Shown here: positions 54,572 through 63,609 of the stretch, piece by piece
How the letters are laid out: every line of letters starts with the position of its first letter
Position numbering within the stretch: position 1 is the stretch's first letter
NCBI RefSeq assembly: GCF_006440675.2
Contig: NZ_CP083951.1
Span: forward strand, 2,203,501 to 2,267,500
Direction of reading: 5' to 3'
From: Mesorhizobium sp. B2-8-5
GTDB taxonomy: Bacteria; Pseudomonadota; Alphaproteobacteria; Rhizobiales; Rhizobiaceae
DNA: 64,000 bases
Notes under the pieces: model-generated
The model's database searches: none
What the model was told of the DNA's origin: nothing
Seen by the model: only the letters and a program-made list of their open reading frames with translations
Translations under genes and position numbers: made by a program

Positions 54572-55009
54572 ATGTCCAAGTTCAAAGAGGCCCTTGAGCG
54601 GGGAAAGAAAGCTCGCCGTCGGCAGGACGAGAGAGCGGATGGGAATACCCCAAAGGTGGACTTTGGCGCCCAAGCCAGAGCTTGGCTAACGGAGGTCGTC
54701 GTTGCGTCGTTGGAAGCGGCCAAGGCAGACGTGGCGGGAGAGGTGACCATCGATGTAAACCCCATGCCGCGCCGCGAGGCTAGCGCCATTGCGCCGTCTG
54801 TTGAATTCCGAATTTACCGGAACGGAGCAGGCGAGAAAAGCCAGGCAAGGGCGTTCAGGGTCAGCGTTTCGATAAGTGGGGAGGCGTCAGTTTCTGCACC
54901 CGGCATGGTGGCGGAAGATATAGGAAGCATTGGCGATAAGTCTGACCAAAGATTCCGCCACTTGCTGGCGAAATTGATCGAGGACGCGGCCAGGGACGGC
55001 CGATCTTGA
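54572..55009 (+). CDS. Hypothetical protein, 145 residues
   Basis: Opens MSKFKEALERGKKARRRQDE after GGAGG at 9-base spacing. It then alternates helix (QARAWLTEVVVASLEAAKAD) and strand segments (PSVEFRIYRNG, AFRVSVSISGEASV). No domain is recognised and it has no obvious partner. The gap 54266-54571 between it and the ligD remnant shows no gene. Confidence 0.55.
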   Translation: MSKFKEALERGKKARRRQDERADGNTPKVDFGAQARAWLTEVVVASLEAAKADVAGEVTIDVNPMPRREASAIAPSVEFRIYRNGAGEKSQARAFRVSVSISGEASVSAPGMVAEDIGSIGDKSDQRFRHLLAKLIEDAARDGRS

Positions 55010-55087
55010 GGCGCATCTGCCCTCGATCAGCGCAAGGGCACGCAGACCGGCTGCCGCCGCGATGGGCGTCCCAGAATACTCGCTCGA

Positions 55088-55555
55088 TCATATGGGCAGG
55101 ACTTCCGAGCGCTTGACCTGGCCCAGGGCGAAACTGCTTTCGATCGAAGCGATATTGTCCAGCCGCGTCAGCTTGTCCTTGATGAACCGCTCATAGGCCT
55201 CGAGGTCGCGCACCACGATGCGCATCAGGTAGTCGCGCTGGCCGGTCATCAGATAACAGTCGACCACCTCTGGCCAGCGAAGCACGGCTTGCGAGAACCG
55301 GTCGAGATCGTCCTCGCGTTGCCTTTCAAGCTTGATCGACGCGAAAGCGCTGATCGGCAGGCCGAGCTTCTTCTGGTCGACGACCACGGTGTAGCCCTTG
55401 ATGACGCCGGCGTTCTCCAGGAGCCTGACGCGCCGCGCGCAAGGGGAGGGCGAAAGTCCGACGGCTTCGGCGAGGTCGCTCGAAGTCGCCTTGGCGTTCT
55501 TCTGCAGCGCGGCGATGATCTTCAGGTCGATTGCGTCAAGCGCCGGATTTGGCAT
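55088..55555 (-). CDS. Lrp/AsnC family regulator
   Basis: A 155-residue Lrp-type regulator: N-terminal HTH (LDAIDLKIIAALQKNAKATS, VGLSPSPCARRVRLLENAGV) and a RAM effector domain (VDCYLMTGQRDYLMRIVVRD). It is divergent from the E1 enzyme at 55682 with 126 bases between starts, so control of that gene by an amino-acid signal is likely. Confidence 0.9.
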   Translation of the reverse strand: MPNPALDAIDLKIIAALQKNAKATSSDLAEAVGLSPSPCARRVRLLENAGVIKGYTVVVDQKKLGLPISAFASIKLERQREDDLDRFSQAVLRWPEVVDCYLMTGQRDYLMRIVVRDLEAYERFIKDKLTRLDNIASIESSFALGQVKRSEVLPI

Positions 55556-55681
55556 GTTTCCCTCATCGGTGGGCCGTAATTGGCTGGATCAGCCAATATC
55601 ATCGATCGCTTTGTGCAAGAATAGCCACATTCGGAAGATCGACGCAGGTATCGTTTAGGCGCGATTTCACAGGAGCCGACG

Positions 55682-58063
55682 ATGACGATCCTTTCCGAGC
55701 TTGAGCGCAAGGTCCTCTGGCTGGCCGTCTGGATGATCCATCACGCCAATCATCTTCGCGAGTCGACGGACGGCCTCAAGGTCGGCGGCCACCAGGCGTC
55801 TTCGGCGTCCGCCTCGACCTTGATGACGGCGCTCTACTTCAAGATCCTGAGGCCGCAGGACCGCGTCGCCGTCAAGCCGCATGCCAGCCCGGTTTTCCAT
55901 GCCATCCAGTATTTGTTCGGCAAGCAGACGCTCGAGCAGCTGCAGAATTTTCGTGGCTATCGCGGCGCGCAGTCCTATCCGTCCCGAACCAAGGATATCG
56001 ACGATGTCGATTTCTCGACCGGGTCGGTTGGACTGGGAGTCGCGCAGAGCCTGTTCTCCTCCCTGGTCCAAGATTATGTCAGCGCAAAAGGGTGGAAGAC
56101 CGATAAGCCGGAAGGCCGGATGGTCGCTCTGCTCGGCGACGCCGAAATGGATGAAGGCAATATCTTCGAGGCGCTTCTCGAGGGCTGGAAGCACGGCCTG
56201 CGCAACACCTGGTGGATCGTCGACTACAACAGGCAGAGCCTGGACGCGGTGGTGCGCGAAGGCCTGTGGCAGCGTTTCGAAACCATCTTTCGCAACTTCG
56301 GCTGGGATGTGGTGATCCTCAAACACGGGACATTGCAACAGGCCGCCTTCGAGAAGGAGGGCGGCGAAAAGCTGCGGGCCTGGATCGACGCATGTCCCAA
56401 TCAGCTCTATTCCGCGCTGACCTTCCAGGGCGGCGCTGCATGGCGCAGGCGCCTGCTGGACGATCTGGGCGATCAGGGACCGGTCAGCCGCCTGATCGAG
56501 AAGCGCAGCGACGATGAGCTTGCCGTATTGATGGCAAACCTCGGCGGCCACGATCTTGAGACCATCATCGATGCCTTCGAAGAAGCGCGCGGGCATGATC
56601 GCCCGACCTGCTTCATCGCCTATACGATCAAGGGCTTCGGCCTGCCGCTCGCCGGCCACAAAGACAACCACGCCGGATTGATGACACCGGCGCAAGTCGA
56701 AGCCCTGCGCCAAGGTATGGGAGTGGGCGAGGGCCGCGAATGGGACATGTTCGAGGGCCTCGCCTACGACGAGGCTGCGATACGATCCTTCCTCGCGTCG
56801 TCGCCTTTCGCGCAGGCAGCCCCGCGTCGTCACAATGCCACAGCTATTCCGGTGCCAGCGCGCATCAGCTTCGGCGCTCAGCCGTCCATGTCGACACAAC
56901 AAGGTTTCGGGCTTTTGATGCACGAGATCGCAAAGTCGGACAGCGATTTTGCAAGCCGTGTCGTCACGACATCCCCCGACGTCACCGTCTCGACCAATCT
57001 CGGCGCCTGGGTAAACAAGCGGGGTCTGTTCGCGCGCGGCGGTCAGGCGGACATTTTCCGCGAGGAGCGCATCCCCTCCACCTTCAACTGGACGTTTGCG
57101 CCGTCCGGACAGCATATCGAGCTGGGCATCTCCGAGATGAACCTTTTCACGATGCTTTCGGCGCTCGGCCTGTCGCACTCGCTTCACGGCGAGCGACTGC
57201 TTCCGGTCGGAACCCTCTATGACCCCTTCATCGAGCGGGGCCTCGATGCGCTCAATTATGCCTGTTACCAGGATGCCCGCTTTATCCTGGCCGCGACGCC
57301 CTCCGGCGTGACGCTGGCTCCCGAAGGCGGAGCGCATCAGTCGATCGCCACGCCGCTGATCGGCATGGCGCAGGACGGTCTCGCGATGTTCGAGCCGGCC
57401 TATGTCGATGAACTGGCAATCATCCTGCGTTGGGCATTCGAGTATATGCAGCGTACCGGCGAAGCCGAGCCTGACGACCATACCTGGCTGCGTGATCAAA
57501 CCGGGGGTTCGGTCTACCTGAGGCTCTCGACGCGCTCGATCGAGCAGCCGACACGCCCGATGGAAAGCAAGCTGGCGCGCGACATCGTCGATGGCGCCTA
57601 CTGGCTGCGCCCGCCCGGCCCGAACGCCGACCTGGTGATAGCTTACTCCGGGGCAGTCGCGCCGGAAGCGGTACAGGCGCTGGGCTTGATGGCCGGCGAT
57701 CGGCGCGATGTCGGGCTTCTGGCCGTGACCTCGGCTGATCGGCTGAACGCCGGCTGGTCAGCCGCGGCCCGGGCGCGCCAATACGGCCATCCGCGCGCCT
57801 CAAGTCATGTCGAGCGCCTTCTGGCCGGCCTTCCGGCTTCCTGCGCCATCGTTACGGTCTTGGACGGGCACCCCGCGACGCTCGCTTGGCTGGGGTCGGT
57901 CCATGGCCACCGTACGCGCGCTTTGGGCGTCGAGCATTTCGGCCAGACCGGCACGATCGCGGATCTCTACCGGCATTACGGGATCGACGCGCAAGGTATT
58001 ATGGCCGCGGCTCAAGCGGTTTCGGTTGGCCGGCCGCTGAGGCACCTCGGCTCCGCCGCCTGA
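55682..58063 (+). CDS. AceE-like homodimeric 2-oxoacid dehydrogenase E1/transketolase
   Basis: A 793-residue thiamine-diphosphate enzyme similar to the homodimeric pyruvate dehydrogenase E1. GGHQASSASASTLMTALYF starts the cofactor domain. The ThDP motif is LLGDAEMDE followed by WWIVDYNRQSLD. The pyrimidine-binding domain has LGISEMNLFTMLSALGLS. It has no lipoyl region, and no E2 or E3 gene is near. It may decarboxylate a 2-oxoacid non-oxidatively or make acyloins, or it may use distant E2/E3 subunits. It is divergent from the Lrp gene and heads a run of amino-acid enzymes. Confidence 0.8.
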   Translation: MTILSELERKVLWLAVWMIHHANHLRESTDGLKVGGHQASSASASTLMTALYFKILRPQDRVAVKPHASPVFHAIQYLFGKQTLEQLQNFRGYRGAQSYPSRTKDIDDVDFSTGSVGLGVAQSLFSSLVQDYVSAKGWKTDKPEGRMVALLGDAEMDEGNIFEALLEGWKHGLRNTWWIVDYNRQSLDAVVREGLWQRFETIFRNFGWDVVILKHGTLQQAAFEKEGGEKLRAWIDACPNQLYSALTFQGGAAWRRRLLDDLGDQGPVSRLIEKRSDDELAVLMANLGGHDLETIIDAFEEARGHDRPTCFIAYTIKGFGLPLAGHKDNHAGLMTPAQVEALRQGMGVGEGREWDMFEGLAYDEAAIRSFLASSPFAQAAPRRHNATAIPVPARISFGAQPSMSTQQGFGLLMHEIAKSDSDFASRVVTTSPDVTVSTNLGAWVNKRGLFARGGQADIFREERIPSTFNWTFAPSGQHIELGISEMNLFTMLSALGLSHSLHGERLLPVGTLYDPFIERGLDALNYACYQDARFILAATPSGVTLAPEGGAHQSIATPLIGMAQDGLAMFEPAYVDELAIILRWAFEYMQRTGEAEPDDHTWLRDQTGGSVYLRLSTRSIEQPTRPMESKLARDIVDGAYWLRPPGPNADLVIAYSGAVAPEAVQALGLMAGDRRDVGLLAVTSADRLNAGWSAAARARQYGHPRASSHVERLLAGLPASCAIVTVLDGHPATLAWLGSVHGHRTRALGVEHFGQTGTIADLYRHYGIDAQGIMAAAQAVSVGRPLRHLGSAA

Positions 58064-58194
58064 CGATCGATCCCACATCGCCTCCGGCTGGCTCGTTCGA
58101 CAGGAAGCCGTCAATACCGGAATTCCTTGAGGGCGGGTGTCAGCCGTCGGCGCCATCCTCCTCCGCTGCGAGAGAGCGTGGGGGAGAACTGAAA

Positions 58195-59133
58195 ATGGCT
58201 GGCGCCGGCGATTTTATGAGCCGTGAAACGCTGCGGTCTTCGATCGGGACGGGAGCGGCGATAGCGCATCACGGCGAACTCATCCAGGGCGTCTTCAAGG
58301 ATGATGGCGGGCGCCTTCATCGCGGGCTCGTCACGCTGCCGGTCGCCGGTTTGAGGTCCGAGGCCACCTTTGCCAGAACCGACGGCGATGCGGTCATTGT
58401 CCACCCTGATCATAAGGTCAAGGCGTCGTCAGCCGCGCGGCTCACGCTCGATTTCTTGAAGGTAACCGGCGGTGGCGTGCTGACACTTCAAAGCTCGATT
58501 CCCGTGGGGCACGGCTACGGCTCATCGACCGCGGACGTCGTCGCTTCCATTCGCGCTGTAGCCGCGGCCCACAAGGTCCAGTTGCGGCCCTCGAGCATCG
58601 GGCGTCTCGCCGTTGCCGCCGAGCGCGCCAGCGACGCGATCGCATTCGATGAGCATGCGGTCCTGTTCGCGCAACGCGAGGGCACGGTGATCGAGAATTT
58701 CGGCGGCTCGCTGCCGCCGCTGCTACTGGTCGGGTTCAAGGCGAATGGCGGCGTCCCGGTCGACACATTGCAGCTGCCGCCGGCGCGTTACGACAGCGCC
58801 GAAATCCAGGAATTCGGCGTGCTTCGGGCGCTGGTGGCGCGGGCGGTCTACCTTCAGGATCCGAATCTTCTTGGACGTGCCGCCTCGGCCAGCGCCTTGA
58901 TCAGTCAACGGCACTTGCCGAAAGAGGGTTTCGACGAGATCGCCGAAATCGCCAGGCGGGCTGGAGCGTGCGGGGTGCAAGTCGCCCATAGCGGCTCGTT
59001 GTTTGGTCTGATTTTCGATCTTTTCGCATTGAATCTGAAGCGACGGGCAGCTTTGGTCGCGCAACAGATAAGGCGCGCCGGCTTCAAGGAAGTCGAGGTC
59101 CATCTGGTCAATGCGGAGGGCTGGACATGGTGA
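58195..59133 (+). CDS. GHMP kinase, threonine-kinase (PduX/BluE) like
   Basis: A 312-residue GHMP-family kinase. HHGELIQGVFKDDGGRLHRG opens the domain. The ATP loop PVGHGYGSSTADVVASIRA matches the PduX/BluE group, which makes O-phospho-L-threonine for cobalamin side chains. GVQVAHSGSLFGLIFD is the C-terminal loop. GGGGAGA precedes ATG 58195. No cobalamin gene is near; the neighbours are PLP enzymes able to replace a phospho group, so a non-cobalamin use is likely. It overlaps the next gene by seven bases. Confidence 0.75.
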   Translation: MAGAGDFMSRETLRSSIGTGAAIAHHGELIQGVFKDDGGRLHRGLVTLPVAGLRSEATFARTDGDAVIVHPDHKVKASSAARLTLDFLKVTGGGVLTLQSSIPVGHGYGSSTADVVASIRAVAAAHKVQLRPSSIGRLAVAAERASDAIAFDEHAVLFAQREGTVIENFGGSLPPLLLVGFKANGGVPVDTLQLPPARYDSAEIQEFGVLRALVARAVYLQDPNLLGRAASASALISQRHLPKEGFDEIAEIARRAGACGVQVAHSGSLFGLIFDLFALNLKRRAALVAQQIRRAGFKEVEVHLVNAEGWTW

Positions 59134-60200
59134 CCCTCGGAGTGGACTATTTCAGGGATCTTGAGACCCCACGCCTTGCTCGCCTGGCGCCAAATTTGGT
59201 GGCGGCGGCTTTTCCATTGATGAAGCTGATGCCGGCCCGCTACATCCTGGATAGGGCAGCGTCGAATGGCGAACTGAAGGCGGGGTCCCACATTGTCGAG
59301 ACGACGTCCGGCACCTTCGGCATGGCGGTGGCGCTGCTCGCGGCGGCGCGTGACTATCGCCTTACCCTCGTCACCGCTTCAACGCTTATCGATGCCAAAT
59401 ACAAAGCCCGGCTGGAGCGCATCGGCGCCACGGTCATTGCACTTGACGATCCGCGCGGTAACGGCAATCAGCCTGGCCGGCTTGAGCGCCTGCAGGAAAT
59501 CCTGGCCAAGGAGCCGGACGGCTTCTGGACCCGCCAATACGACAGTCCGGGAAATTGGCTCGCCTACGCGCGGCTGGCTGAACTGTTCATCCGGGCGGTG
59601 GGCAGGGTTGACTGCCTGGTCGGCTGCGTCGGCACTGGCGGTTCGCTATGCGGCACCGCGTCCTTTCTGCGAACGGTCTTTCCCCATCTGACGGTGTTTG
59701 CCGTCGACACCCATCGCAGCATTCTGTTCGGGCAGCCCGTCGGCAAACGCATGCTGCGGGGCTTGGGCAACAGCGTTCTGCCGAAAAACGTCAGGCATGA
59801 GCTTGTCGACGAGATCCACTGGGTTGGCGCCTATCCGGCGTATCTGAGCGCGCACCGTTTGCTGCGCGAGCACGGTATATTCATGGGGCCGACCAGCGGC
59901 GCCGCCGCGTTGGTGGCGCAATGGGTTGCAACGACCCTGCCGGACGCGCAAGTAGCGGTCATCATGCCTGACGAAGGCCATCGCCATGCCGAGACTGTCT
60001 ACAATGACGACTGGCTTTCGACCCTGCCTGGCTGGCCCTGCAAGGACTTGTCCGAGCCGAGGACGCTGACGACAATCGCACCGGCCGCAGAGGCGCAATG
60101 GACGCGTTTTCTTTGGCTGCGCCGTAGTCTCGACGATGTGCTGAAAACGCAGACAGCAAGTGAGGTGCCATCGGCTATTGGTGCGGTGGAGAATCTATGA
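59127..60200 (+). CDS. Cysteine-synthase-like PLP enzyme (fold type II)
   Basis: A 357-residue fold-II PLP protein. The PLP region is atypical: FPLMKLMPARYILDRAASNG stands where cysteine synthases have GSVKDR, so the candidate PLP lysine is in PLMKLM. The substrate loop ETTSGTFGMAVAL and the phosphate-binding CVGTGGSLCGTASF are preserved. It could use O-phosphothreonine or O-phosphoserine made by the preceding kinase, with which it is translationally coupled. Product unknown. Its 3' end overlaps the convergent threonine-synthase-like gene by six bases. Confidence 0.75.
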   Translation: MVTLGVDYFRDLETPRLARLAPNLVAAAFPLMKLMPARYILDRAASNGELKAGSHIVETTSGTFGMAVALLAAARDYRLTLVTASTLIDAKYKARLERIGATVIALDDPRGNGNQPGRLERLQEILAKEPDGFWTRQYDSPGNWLAYARLAELFIRAVGRVDCLVGCVGTGGSLCGTASFLRTVFPHLTVFAVDTHRSILFGQPVGKRMLRGLGNSVLPKNVRHELVDEIHWVGAYPAYLSAHRLLREHGIFMGPTSGAAALVAQWVATTLPDAQVAVIMPDEGHRHAETVYNDDWLSTLPGWPCKDLSEPRTLTTIAPAAEAQWTRFLWLRRSLDDVLKTQTASEVPSAIGAVENL

Positions 60201-61457
60201 AACGAGATCCAGCCCGCTTTTGTCGAGCCAGCGCCAGGCGTCTTCCGTCGTCTGGAAGATCTGATCGTGTTCGTTCGATCCAGTGGACCGATCGAGGTCC
60301 TTGAGACCGCTGGCGGTCACAACGGCCACGACGCGGTCTGTGGCTGCGATGATACCTTGATTCTTCAACGTCGATATGGCGATCAGCGGCGTGACAGACG
60401 CCAGTTCGGCAAAGATCCCTTCGTCCCGCGCAAGACGTTCCTGCATCGCGATCAGGCCGTGATTGTCGACGGGGACGGCGTGTCCGCCGGATTCGCGCAG
60501 AGCCTTCAGAGCCTGAAAGGTGCTGCGCGGCGTGCCGATCGATACGGCGAGGCTGTCGAAGAGCATTTTGCGTTCACTCAAGGCATCGGCGCCGCTGGCA
60601 AGCGCGTCCGCCAATGACCCGTGCACCTCCGCGGCGACGAGACGGGGCAGCTGCGTGATCGTCCCTTGCGCGTACAACTCGCAAAAGCCCGCCCACACGC
60701 CCGACAATGCATCGCCATAGCAGACCGGCAGGACGCACCAGTCTGGCGCCGTGCCATCCGATTGCTCGACGATCTCGTAGGCAATCGTCTTGTAGCCCTC
60801 GATGCCGAGTGGATGGCTGCCGACGACCGGACCGTGATAGGGCGAGGCGATGAACCAGTCATAGCGGGCAGCCGCCTGTTCCAGCAGCGACCATCGATCC
60901 ATCTTGTTGACCAAGGGCAGCACCGTCGCGCCATATTTTCGGATCTGAGCCAGCATCGCGCCGGCCGACCCGGCGAAAGTCGTGACAACGCACTTCAGCC
61001 CGGCTCTGGAAGCGTAGGCCGCCAACGAAGCGCCGGCGTTGCCGGAGGAGGCGGTCGCGACGATCTTCGCGCCACGTGCGCGCGCCACGCTGACCGCGAC
61101 CGTCGAAAAGCGGTCCTTATGCGACCACGTCGGGTTTCGGCCTTCGTCCTTGATTGCGAGGTTGGGCACACCGAGGAACGCGCCGATGCGTGGCGCCGCA
61201 AGCAACGGTGTCAAACCCTCGCCAAGGCTCACTGCATCCGCGGCTGTGCAAGGCAGACTATGCGCAAAACGCCATAGCGAGCGCGAGGGGGTGGCGCCGT
61301 CCAAGGGATCAGGATGCGGGTCCGGATAAACCGGCCGAAGATTTGCCGGCGCGGTGTTCTGGCACCGCGCGCACCCCTTGGAGTCGATGGTGACATCGGC
61401 GGGGTAGGGAGCGCCGCATCGGATGCAGACGAATTTAAGGACCCGGCTTTTGTTCAT
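60195..61457 (-). CDS. Threonine-synthase-like PLP enzyme
   Basis: A 420-residue fold-II PLP enzyme with an N-terminal zinc-ribbon-like pair (CIRCG and CARCQ, residues 11-32). The PLP lysine is Lys114 in TWSHKDRFST, and TASSGNAGASLAAYASRAG is the substrate loop. Threonine synthase converts O-phosphohomoserine to threonine; rhizobia have a housekeeping copy, so this is probably a specialised paralogue. Start 61457 is placed before the zinc ribbon; 61496 is possible. It is transcribed toward the kinase/PLP pair. Confidence 0.75.
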   Translation of the reverse strand: MNKSRVLKFVCIRCGAPYPADVTIDSKGCARCQNTAPANLRPVYPDPHPDPLDGATPSRSLWRFAHSLPCTAADAVSLGEGLTPLLAAPRIGAFLGVPNLAIKDEGRNPTWSHKDRFSTVAVSVARARGAKIVATASSGNAGASLAAYASRAGLKCVVTTFAGSAGAMLAQIRKYGATVLPLVNKMDRWSLLEQAAARYDWFIASPYHGPVVGSHPLGIEGYKTIAYEIVEQSDGTAPDWCVLPVCYGDALSGVWAGFCELYAQGTITQLPRLVAAEVHGSLADALASGADALSERKMLFDSLAVSIGTPRSTFQALKALRESGGHAVPVDNHGLIAMQERLARDEGIFAELASVTPLIAISTLKNQGIIAATDRVVAVVTASGLKDLDRSTGSNEHDQIFQTTEDAWRWLDKSGLDLVS

Positions 61458-61610
61458 CCCGGGACGGCTGATCTCTCCCGAAGAATGCGCGGACATGTTG
61501 TGCGCGAGGTTGCGAAACGGCCGGCTCGGCATGGCTATTCCTGCGTCAGGAAACGATGAATTCGCTCGTTGTTTCAAACAGCGAACGGTGCAGCTGTCAA
61601 TGCGGAATGT

Positions 61611-61637
61611 GCACTATAGTGTGTCGCACCATAGTGC
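61611..61637. promoter_or_regulatory. 27-base palindrome, candidate XRE operator
   Basis: GCACTATAGTG (61611-61621) and CACCATAGTGC (61627-61637) are inverted repeats with one mismatch and a 5-base centre. It lies 22 bases before the XRE ATG and between that gene and the divergent threonine-synthase-like gene. Confidence 0.55.
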
Positions 61638-61659
61638 GCGTCGTAGCATCCGTTGTTCG

Positions 61660-61926
61660 ATGAAACTGCGCGGCGTTTTTGGTTTGAACGTGCAGCGGCT
61701 ACGCAGAGAAAGAAGACTGTCTCAGGAGCAGTTGTCTTTCGTTTCGGGCCGCACGCGAGCCTATATCAGCAGCGTTGAGGCCGGTCGGCGCAACGCCACG
61801 CTGGATACAGTCGAGATCCTGGCGAAGGCCTTGGATGTCGAGCCGCAAGAGTTGATCGCGGCCGCTCCATCGAATCGGCGAGCTGTGCGTGTGACGAAAC
61901 AAGGGGCTGCGAAGTCGACAGAATGA
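61660..61926 (+). CDS. XRE family regulator
   Basis: An 88-residue single-domain helix-turn-helix protein: FGLNVQRLRRERRLSQEQLS, GRTRAYISSVEAGRRNATLD and EILAKALDVEPQELI. The start at 61660 follows the palindrome, suggesting autoregulation. The upstream in-frame extension crosses the palindrome and is not protein-like. It may also regulate the divergent threonine-synthase-like gene. Confidence 0.8.
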   Translation: MKLRGVFGLNVQRLRRERRLSQEQLSFVSGRTRAYISSVEAGRRNATLDTVEILAKALDVEPQELIAAAPSNRRAVRVTKQGAAKSTE

Positions 61927-62091
61927 AGGCTCAGGTGTTCTTTCGAGATATTGAGCACATTTCCACTTTTGTCGACTTTAGCCGTCTAATTGACTCCTGC
62001 AGTGTACATTCGCTCTAGCTCCCATTGAAGATCGTGGAGACGCGCATAAGTGTGGCGCGGCGTGCGGCTTGGCTTTTGTCGAGGTCTGCCA

Positions 62092-62820
62092 ATGGAGAGC
62101 GAAGGTGTTGCTGACCTTTACGCAGCAATCTCAAGGATCGACACTGCGCGGTCGACTGATGCAATCCTCCAGGAGTTTCGCTCCGTCATGGGACGGTATG
62201 GATTGCGCAATTTTCTGATCACCGGCCTGCCGGGGCCGCACGACGCGGACTGGCAACGCGAGATCCTGGGGGACGGCTGGCCTCCCGAATGGTATCTTCG
62301 ATATGTCTCGGAGGATCATTTCTTGCATGATCCTTGCGTTGCTCAGTGCCGGCACTCGCCACAGCCCTTCCTGTGGGGCGACCTTCCAGCCGCAAGACTG
62401 TTTAAACGCGCAAGATTGGTGATGGACGAGGCGGCGGAGTTCGGGATGAAAGAAGGCATCTGCGTCCCGGTACACGTCCCGCTGTCAGGTCCCGGCGTCG
62501 TCACCGCCGCGAGTGACCGGATTGAATTACCGCCGAGCGCCATGCCCTTCATCGAGACGCTGTGCGTACATACGTTCCGAAGCCTTTCAGCGTTAGGAAC
62601 ACCTGGCGGGGGAGATCAGCCCACGCCGTTGACGGCGCGCGAGCGCGAGCTTCTGGAGTGGAGCGCACAAGGCAAATCCACGGAAGACATCGCTTGCATC
62701 CTCGGCGTTACCAGAAACACGGTCGAGAGTCATCAACGCAACATTCGAGGAAAGCTCGACGCCATCAACGTGTCCCACGCCATCGTCAAAGCTCTGCGAC
62801 GACAGGAAATCCAGATTTAG
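62092..62820 (+). CDS. LuxR family quorum-sensing regulator
   Basis: A 242-residue regulator with an autoinducer-binding N-terminus (WPPEWYLRYVSEDHFLHDP, MKEGICVPVHVPLSGPG) and a C-terminal LuxR helix-turn-helix (LTARERELLEWSAQGKS, TVESHQRNIRGKLDA). GAGG lies before ATG 62092. It is followed after 67 bases by an acyl-homoserine-lactone synthase, making a standard receptor-synthase pair. Confidence 0.9.
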   Translation: MESEGVADLYAAISRIDTARSTDAILQEFRSVMGRYGLRNFLITGLPGPHDADWQREILGDGWPPEWYLRYVSEDHFLHDPCVAQCRHSPQPFLWGDLPAARLFKRARLVMDEAAEFGMKEGICVPVHVPLSGPGVVTAASDRIELPPSAMPFIETLCVHTFRSLSALGTPGGGDQPTPLTARERELLEWSAQGKSTEDIACILGVTRNTVESHQRNIRGKLDAINVSHAIVKALRRQEIQI

Positions 62821-62887
62821 CAATACCTGAATACCATTATACGGGCACGAAGCGCGTTTTCCTACGACCTCCACTTTTGGAGGCGAC

Positions 62888-63502
62888 ATGGTCCGTATTC
62901 ATCTGGTCACTTGGGAAAACAGGAAGCAGTATAGAAGAGTGCTGGAGCGCTATTTCCGCATCCGGTACGACATTTACGTCAAGCAGAGACGATGGCGCGC
63001 CGTCGCCCGGCCCATCAACATCGAGATCGACGCCTTCGACAACGAGCATGCGCTTTATGTGCTGGCGCTCGATACCAACGGCAAGATCGTCGGCGGCTCC
63101 CGTCTTGTTCCGACGCTGGAGCCGCATCTGATGAGCGAGGTCTTCCCGGTTCTCGCCGGCGGCACGCCTCCGAGAGCGGCCGAAATTTTCGAATGGGCGC
63201 GGTTTTTTGTCGTCCCATCGCTTCGCACGCACGGAGCGTCGTCGCCGATCGCCGGCATCGTGCTGTGCGGTCTTCTTGAGACGGCGCAGAGTCTGGGGAT
63301 TCGACAGATCAGCGTGGTGTGCGAGACATTCTGGCCGAAACGCCTGCGCGCGCTCGGCTGGTCGCTTTTCGAACTCGGCAACGCTCTCAAGCATCCGGAT
63401 GGAGACATCATCGCGCTGCTGATCGATGTCACGCCTGAGGCCATTGAGCAGACGCGCCGCGCTTATGGCATCAGCGGCGTCATACTTGCGGATAAAATCT
63501 AG
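62888..63502 (+). CDS. Acyl-homoserine-lactone synthase (LuxI family)
   Basis: A 204-residue LuxI-type synthase. Conserved core: RIRYDIYVKQRRW near the N-terminus, EIDAFDNEHALYVLAL with the acidic residues, IVGGSRLVPT, and FEWARFFVVPS with the Glu/Arg pair. It makes an N-acyl-homoserine lactone from SAM and an acyl donor; acyl length cannot be read from sequence. GGAGG six bases before the ATG. Co-oriented with the LuxR gene. Confidence 0.9.
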   Translation: MVRIHLVTWENRKQYRRVLERYFRIRYDIYVKQRRWRAVARPINIEIDAFDNEHALYVLALDTNGKIVGGSRLVPTLEPHLMSEVFPVLAGGTPPRAAEIFEWARFFVVPSLRTHGASSPIAGIVLCGLLETAQSLGIRQISVVCETFWPKRLRALGWSLFELGNALKHPDGDIIALLIDVTPEAIEQTRRAYGISGVILADKI

Positions 63503-63609
63503 GCTGATTGCCACCGGCAGCTAAAGGTTCGCACGCCAGGGGATATTGTCATCGCGCCCATTTGCGCGGTAGTCAGCCCTATGATGCACCGAATTCGGTT
63601 GATGGACTC

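Noticed and set aside
62521..63609. lux-box-like palindrome near the luxR and luxI starts
   Set aside because: No convincing 18-20-base inverted repeat was found by eye in 61927-62091 or 62821-62887.
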